Shown here: positions 59,643 through 64,000 of the stretch, one piece after another
Position numbering within the stretch: position 1 is the stretch's first letter
Layout of the letters: each line of letters starts with the position of its first letter
Assembly (NCBI RefSeq): GCF_002291145.1
Contig: NZ_NTGE01000126.1
Coordinates: forward strand, 1-64,000
Direction of reading: 5' to 3'
Origin: Streptomyces sp. SA15
GTDB lineage: Bacteria; Actinomycetota; Actinomycetes; Streptomycetales; Streptomycetaceae
DNA: 64,000 bases
Made by a program: the position numbers and the translations under genes
The notes under the pieces: generated by a model
What the model saw: only the letters and a program-made list of their open reading frames with translations
What the model was told of the DNA's origin: nothing
Databases searched by the model: none

Positions 59643-60632
59643 GTGCTGATCGACACCTACGGGCGGATCGGCACCGATCTGCGCGTCTCGCTGACCGACC
59701 GCTGCAACCTGCGCTGCACCTACTGCATGCCCGAGGAAGGGCTGGCCTGGCTGGCCAAGCCGGAGTTGCTCACCGACGACGAGATCGTCCGGCTGATCCG
59801 CATCGCGGTCACCGACCTCGGCATCACCGAGGTGCGGTTCACCGGCGGCGAGCCGCTGCTGCGCCCGGGACTGGTCGGTATCGTTGCCCGCTGCGCCGCG
59901 CTCACCCCCCGTCCAAAGCTCTCGCTGACCACCAATGGGATCGGGCTGGCCCGCACCGCGGCCGCGCTGCGGGACGCCGGGCTCGACCGGGTCAACGTCT
60001 CGCTGGACACCCTGCGCCCCCGCCTCTTCAAGAAGCTCACCCGCCGCGACCGGCACCACGACGTCCTTGCCGGGCTGGCCGCGGTACGTGAGGCCGGACT
60101 GGCACCAGTGAAGATCAACGCCGTGCTGATGCGCGGGCTCAACGACGACGAGGCGCCCGATCTTCTCACCTGGGCCCTCGAGCACGGCTACCACCTACGG
60201 TTCATCGAGCAGATGCCGCTGGACCCGCAACACGGATGGCAGCGTGAACAGATGGTGAGCGCGGCGGAGATCCTGGAGCGCCTGAGCGCACGCTTCACCC
60301 TCACCCCGGAGGAGGCGGGCCGACGGGGTTCGGCGCCCGCCGAGCGGTGGCTGGTCGACGGCGGACCGGTCGCGGTCGGGGTGATCGCCTCGGTGACCCG
60401 GCCCTTCTGCCGGACCTGTGACCGCACCCGGCTCACCGCGGACGGCCAGGTTCGCACCTGCCTCTTCGCCCGCGAGGAAACCGATCTGCGTGCCTCGTTG
60501 CGCAGCGGTGCGAGCGACCAGCTGATCGCCGAGCTCTGGCGGACGGCGACGCGGGGCAAGAAGGCCGGCTCCGGACTCGACGACCCCTCCTTCCTGCAGC
60601 CTCAACGCCCCATGTCCGCCATCGGCGGCTGA
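59643..60632 (+). CDS. moaA: GTP 3',8-cyclase, molybdenum cofactor synthesis
   Basis: 329 aa from GTG 59643 (AAGGTGG site; family start VLIDTYGRIGTDLR). The radical-SAM cluster is in SLTDRCNLRCTYCMPEEG, SAM residues in RFTGGEPLLRPG, the C-terminal second cluster FCRTCDRTRLTADGQVRTC, and the protein ends in a conserved GG (MSAIGG). It begins molybdopterin synthesis from GTP. Next to a molybdenum-dependent formate dehydrogenase region it is probably an extra copy that supports cofactor demand. Confidence 0.95.
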   Translation: MLIDTYGRIGTDLRVSLTDRCNLRCTYCMPEEGLAWLAKPELLTDDEIVRLIRIAVTDLGITEVRFTGGEPLLRPGLVGIVARCAALTPRPKLSLTTNGIGLARTAAALRDAGLDRVNVSLDTLRPRLFKKLTRRDRHHDVLAGLAAVREAGLAPVKINAVLMRGLNDDEAPDLLTWALEHGYHLRFIEQMPLDPQHGWQREQMVSAAEILERLSARFTLTPEEAGRRGSAPAERWLVDGGPVAVGVIASVTRPFCRTCDRTRLTADGQVRTCLFAREETDLRASLRSGASDQLIAELWRTATRGKKAGSGLDDPSFLQPQRPMSAIGG

Positions 60633-61017
60633 CCGGCCGATCGCCTGCTCGGCTCAGATCGTCTCGCCCTCACGCCGTGGCGGTGCGCCCCAGCGCTGAG
60701 CGAACTGGGCGGCGGAATGAAGAGGCCCCGACCGCCTTCGTCGAACGTCCGCGCCGCGCAGGTGCGGGGAGGTGATGCTGCCGTCGGCGAGCTCGCGTCG
60801 CCGACGACCGACTCCGCGCGAGCACGGGACAACAGAATCACGTCGAACCAGTCCCGCCCACACGGGCGCCGGAGCCCGCAGGCACATGACCGGCTCGCCA
60901 CCTCCATCGCCGCGAGGGTGGGCAACTGTCTGGGCACCGACCGTCTCGCGGTACCGACCGTGGTCCCTCGGACGACCTCCGCCCCACTGACTGCACGGGC
61001 GGAGGGGGCCCAAGCTG
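60633..61017 (-). other. Intergenic stretch between moaA and gntR
   Basis: I see no intact gene. A minus-strand frame ends QFAQRWGAPPRREGETI at 60654 and could be a remnant, but it has no recognisable domain upstream. It separates the convergent moaA and gntR genes. Confidence 0.35.
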
Positions 61018-61752
61018 TCAGCCGTGCTTCGCGGAGGCTTCATGCTGTTCCTCCGCGTACAGGGTGCGCGTCGTCTCCGTGTGCCGACGCATCAGTTCAC
61101 CGGCGTGCTGGGCGTTGTGGGCGGCAACGGCTTTGATGACGGAGACGTGCTCGTCCCAGGCCTTACGCCCCCGTACGAGCGCGATCGGTGCGTAATACCA
61201 GCGCATGCGCCGATCGACCATGGCGATGTGCTCACTGAGCACCTTGTTCCCGGCCATGTGCATGAGGTAGGCGTGCAGGTCGGCGTTGGCTCCGACGAGA
61301 GCTTCGGTGTCGTTGCCGGCGAGCGCCTTCTCTCCGGCCCGCTGCAGTTCCCACAGCCGCTCGATGTCCTCCTGTGTGGCCCGCTCGGCGGCCAGGAAGG
61401 CGGATTCCGACTCCAGGAGGACGCGCACCGCCATCAGCTGGTCGGCCTCCTCTTCGGTGGGGATGTGGACGAACGCTCCCTGTGCGGGGCGGAGGTCGAC
61501 CCAGCCCTCGGTGTGGAGACGCTGCAGGGCTTCTCGCACCGGCTGACGGCTTACGCCGAGCTGGTCGGCGAGCTCCGTCTCCACGAGGTGCTCGCCGGGC
61601 TCCAGTACCCGCGTAATGATCATGTCGGCGATGGCGTCGTAGACCGCCTGTCTCAGCGGTGCCGGCCGTTGCACCGCGCGCACCGCTCGACGCGCGGGTG
61701 CCCCTGCGGAGCCTTTGCGTCCGGCTGCCAGCGTGGGACTGCGATCCGTCAT
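61018..61752 (-). CDS. GntR family regulator, FadR/FCD subgroup
   Basis: 244 aa from ATG 61752, with a GGGGAG site; longer frames add unrelated sequence. Winged helix (about 32-100): PLRQAVYDAIADMIITRVLEPG, LADQLGVSRQPVREALQRLHTEG. FCD ligand domain (about 110-230) with LMAVRVLLESESAFLAAERA and a metal-type ANADLHAYLMHMAGN / EHVSVIKAV. FCD regulators sense small carboxylates, so an oxalate-, formate- or CoA-related ligand is plausible. Upstream repeats at 61819 and 61889 suggest control of itself and the divergent ketopantoate reductase gene. Confidence 0.9.
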   Translation of the reverse strand: MTDRSPTLAAGRKGSAGAPARRAVRAVQRPAPLRQAVYDAIADMIITRVLEPGEHLVETELADQLGVSRQPVREALQRLHTEGWVDLRPAQGAFVHIPTEEEADQLMAVRVLLESESAFLAAERATQEDIERLWELQRAGEKALAGNDTEALVGANADLHAYLMHMAGNKVLSEHIAMVDRRMRWYYAPIALVRGRKAWDEHVSVIKAVAAHNAQHAGELMRRHTETTRTLYAEEQHEASAKHG

Positions 61753-61818
61753 GGCCAACTCCCCGGTTCTGGTATGCCGCTGTCCTGAGCATGACGGGCC
61801 CAGAATTGCGCGATTGGC

Positions 61819-61832
61819 TTCAGTATACAGTC
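61819..61832. promoter_or_regulatory. Regulon motif site 3, at the gntR promoter
   Basis: TTCAGTATACAGTC keeps the right half ATACAGT and about 10 of 14 positions of the motif. It lies 67 bp before the gntR start, a position for autoregulation. Confidence 0.45.
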
Positions 61833-61888
61833 GACGAAAGACAGCCATGACATTCTTGACCGCTGCAGGCATGGACACTCTCCGCGCT

Positions 61889-61902
61889 GACTGCATACAG
61901 TA
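61889..61902. promoter_or_regulatory. Regulon motif site 4, upstream of the ketopantoate reductase gene
   Basis: GACTGCATACAGTA differs from site 1 only in the first base. It lies 27 bp before the GTG at 61929, so binding would overlap the promoter. Confidence 0.65.
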
Positions 61903-61928
61903 TTCACTCCTTAGGGAGAGGAGCCACA

Positions 61929-62954
61929 GTGAGGATTGCAGTCGTCGGTGCCGGCGCGATCGGTGCCTACTGGGGCGCTGCCATGCACCGAGGTGGCGCT
62001 GAAGTCCACTTGATCGCGCGCGGGGACCACCTGCGTGCCATGAGGGAAGAAGGAGTGCGGGTGCTCAGTCCGCGCGGTGACTTCGTGGCGCATCCGTGCG
62101 CCACGGACGACCCGGACGAGGTCGGGCCCGTCGACTACGTCTTTCTCGGGCTGAAGGCGCACAGCTACCCGTCCTGCGAGTCCTTGGTGAAGCCGCTGCT
62201 CGGCGAATCCACAGCCGTGATCGCGGCCCAGAACGGAATCCCGTGGTGGTACTTCCACAAGCTCCCCGGGCCGTACGAGGGGCGCCGGATCGAGGCGGTC
62301 GACCCCGGTGGAGCCACCAGCGCTGTGCTGCCGCCGGAGCGGGCCATCGGCTGCGTGGTCTACCCGGCCACGGTCATCGAGGCGCCGGGCGTGATCCGGC
62401 ATCTGGAGGGCACCCGCTTCTCCATCGGCGAACCCTCGGGCCGGATCAGTGACCGCTGCAGGGCGCTGAGCGAGGCCATGATCGCCGGAGGGCTGAAGTC
62501 CCCGGTGGAGGCCAATCTCCGCGACGACATCTGGATCAAGCTGATGGGCAACGTCGCGTTCAACCCCCTCAGCGCGCTCACCCGAGCCACGATGGTCGAG
62601 ATCTGTCAGAACCCGTACACCCGGCAACTGGTGGCCCAGATGATGGAGGAGACCCTCGACATCGCCGCCAGGGTCGGCAGCACCCCCGAGATCTCGATCG
62701 AGAAGCGGCTGCGGGGCGCGGAGAACGTGGGACACCACAAGACCTCCATGCTGCAGGACCTCGAAGCGGGCAAGCAGATGGAACTCGACGCCATCGTGTC
62801 GGCTGTTGTGGAGATGGCAGACATCACGGGCGCCGACGCGCCGACGCTGCGCAGCGTCCACGCCGCCACGGACCTTCTCTCGCGTACCTGTGGGCCTGGT
62901 GCGTCGGGGCCGGCCAACACGCCTGAGCAGCAAAGCCAGAAGGATCCCGCCTAG
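61929..62954 (+). CDS. Ketopantoate reductase-family (ApbA/PanE) oxidoreductase
   Basis: 341 aa from GTG 61929 with a GGAGAGGAG site. NADP motif RIAVVGAGAIGAYWGAAMHRGG, then AAQNGIPWWYF, catalytic Lys in IWIKLMGNVAFNPLSALTRATM and Glu/Ser region KTSMLQDLEAGKQMELDAI. It may make pantoate for CoA, or reduce another 2-oxoacid, since several ApbA-family members have other substrates. It is divergent from gntR with two shared motif sites. The C-terminal about 20 residues are low-complexity. Confidence 0.88.
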   Translation: MRIAVVGAGAIGAYWGAAMHRGGAEVHLIARGDHLRAMREEGVRVLSPRGDFVAHPCATDDPDEVGPVDYVFLGLKAHSYPSCESLVKPLLGESTAVIAAQNGIPWWYFHKLPGPYEGRRIEAVDPGGATSAVLPPERAIGCVVYPATVIEAPGVIRHLEGTRFSIGEPSGRISDRCRALSEAMIAGGLKSPVEANLRDDIWIKLMGNVAFNPLSALTRATMVEICQNPYTRQLVAQMMEETLDIAARVGSTPEISIEKRLRGAENVGHHKTSMLQDLEAGKQMELDAIVSAVVEMADITGADAPTLRSVHAATDLLSRTCGPGASGPANTPEQQSQKDPA

Positions 62955-63206
62955 ATGCCGGCGTCGCGCATGCGACGACAGCCACGGAACCTCTGTATCC
63001 AGCGCGGTTCGATGACCAGCAGGCTCGAATACCGCGCCACCTGAAACAGGCGGGCATCGCTCCGCCCCTCAGCGGCCTGCCGGGCCTTGCGGTGGACGGT
63101 CCCGCATGAGCAGAGGCCCGGCAGGCTCCCACCCTTCAGTTGCCACTTCAGAGCCAGTCAGTGACACGTCGGAACCAAGGCGGTACACCGCCGGGGAGGA
63201 GACGCG

Positions 63207-64000
63207 GTGAACCGCCGCGCGAAGATCGTTTGTACTCTTGGACCCGCCACCGGCACCGCGCCGCGATTGGCGGACCTCCTCGACGCCGGAATGGACGTGG
63301 CCCGGCTGAACTTCAGCCATGGCACACGCGCTGACCACTTGACTCTGTACCGCACGGTCCGGGAGATCGCCGAAGAACGAGGACGCGCCGTCGGCGTACT
63401 CGCCGACCTCCAGGGCCCGAAGATCCGGCTGGGACGGTTCGCGGCCGGACCGGTGGTCTGGTCGACCGGCGAGCAGATCGTGATCACCACGGCCGATTGC
63501 CCCGGCGACCACGGCCGGGTCTCCACCACCTACCGTGGCCTGGCGGGCGACGTGCTGCCGGGCGACCGGCTGCTCGTCGACGACGGCAAGATCCACCTGA
63601 AGGTACTCGACATCACCGACGGAGACATCCGGTGCCGAGTCGTGCACGGCGGCCCGGTCAGCGACAACAAGGGCATCTCACTGCCAGGAGTCGCGGTCAG
63701 CGTTCCACCTCTGTCCGACAAGGACCTCGAGGACCTGAGGTTCGCGCTTGAGGTCGGTGTCGACATGGTCGCCATGTCGTTCGTGCGCGCTCCCGACGAG
63801 GTGAAGCTCGCGCGGGCCGTCATGGACGAGGTCGGCAGGCAGGTACCCGTGATAGCCAAGCTCGAGAAGCCGGAGGCCGTCGAGGATCTCCCGGCGATCG
63901 TCGAGGCGTTCGACGGACTGATGGTGGCGCGCGGTGATCTCGGCGTCGAGATGCCGCTGGAGCAGATTCCGCTGGTGCAGAAGCGGGCCATTCGCCTGTG
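63207..64000 (+). CDS. pyk: Pyruvate kinase, 5' part (runs off the window)
   Basis: GTG 63207, with a GGGGAGGAG site, opens VNRRAKIVCTLGPATG; the visible 264 codons include MDVARLNFSHGTRADH, LADLQGPKIRLG, DRLLVDDGKI, LPGVAVSVPPLSDKD, MSFVRAPDEV and IAKLEKPEAVEDLP with MVARGDLGVEMP. This is the catalytic barrel and the inserted B domain of pyruvate kinase. The C-terminal domain lies beyond the window. Streptomycetes typically have two paralogues; this one sits next to the oxalate/CoA genes. It is a complete 5' end, not a broken gene. Confidence 0.93.
   Translation, partial: MNRRAKIVCTLGPATGTAPRLADLLDAGMDVARLNFSHGTRADHLTLYRTVREIAEERGRAVGVLADLQGPKIRLGRFAAGPVVWSTGEQIVITTADCPGDHGRVSTTYRGLAGDVLPGDRLLVDDGKIHLKVLDITDGDIRCRVVHGGPVSDNKGISLPGVAVSVPPLSDKDLEDLRFALEVGVDMVAMSFVRAPDEVKLARAVMDEVGRQVPVIAKLEKPEAVEDLPAIVEAFDGLMVARGDLGVEMPLEQIPLVQKRAIRL

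Overview
The window reads as chromosomal DNA of a Streptomyces or very close relative. Base composition is strongly GC-rich, translational coupling by ATGA/GTGA overlaps is pervasive, a MurT/GatD pair is present, a secreted hydrolase carries a rare TTA (bldA-type) codon, and many products look Streptomyces-like. About 60 genes or gene remnants can be supported.

Layout. 0.3-3.0 kb: arginine/ornithine catabolism (rocD, ddaH) with an Lrp regulator. 3.0-7.4 kb: a LytT/LytS two-component system wrapped around an acetate-type sodium symporter. Its genes are joined by an unbroken chain of stop/start overlaps that includes two tiny bridging ORFs. 7.2-11 kb: Ser/Thr kinase with a separate PASTA-domain lipoprotein. 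11-16.1 kb: housekeeping genes (CtaG-like protein, pfkA, gatD-murT, def). 16.2-31.4 kb: acyl-CoA dehydrogenases, P450, aldehyde dehydrogenase, ATP-dependent DNA ligase with a NUDIX gene, a thioredoxin-reductase-like flavoprotein, and small or secreted proteins. 31.4-33.4 kb: a methyltransferase-NUDIX fusion whose Nudix box is split in frame by a 165-bp MITE-like insertion, divergent from a Zur-type Fur protein. 33.4-41.4 kb: secreted plant-polysaccharide and phosphate scavenging (double GH43 protein, pectate lyase, PhoX-like protein with a PHO box).

41.5-45.2 kb is a polar amino-acid ABC transporter locus with a clear deletion scar. A D-amino-acid-oxidase-like gene and the transporter ATPase gene have both lost their 5' halves and now abut head to head. 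45.2-47.4 kb is an island boundary: a TPR-gene remnant, a 3' tRNA-Gly fragment that looks like an attachment site, and a decayed IS701-type transposase.

47.3 kb to the window end is an accessory metabolic region centred on oxalate. It encodes a YdeP/FdhF-type formate dehydrogenase, a PAS protein, three LysR regulators, oxalyl-CoA decarboxylase (oxc), formyl-CoA:oxalate CoA-transferase (frc), an extra succinyl-CoA synthetase (sucC, sucD), MoaA for molybdenum cofactor, a GntR regulator, a ketopantoate-reductase-family enzyme and a pyruvate kinase cut by the window edge. A near-identical inverted repeat (core TGCATACAGTA) recurs in front of the PAS/LysR divergon, sucCD and the gntR/ketopantoate-reductase divergon, which suggests one GntR-type regulon. 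A TGAT-N11-ATCA LysR-type box lies upstream of oxc. Together these genes could convert oxalate through oxalyl-CoA and formyl-CoA to formate and CO2 while supplying CoA and Mo cofactor. That integration is inference; the individual enzyme assignments are strong.
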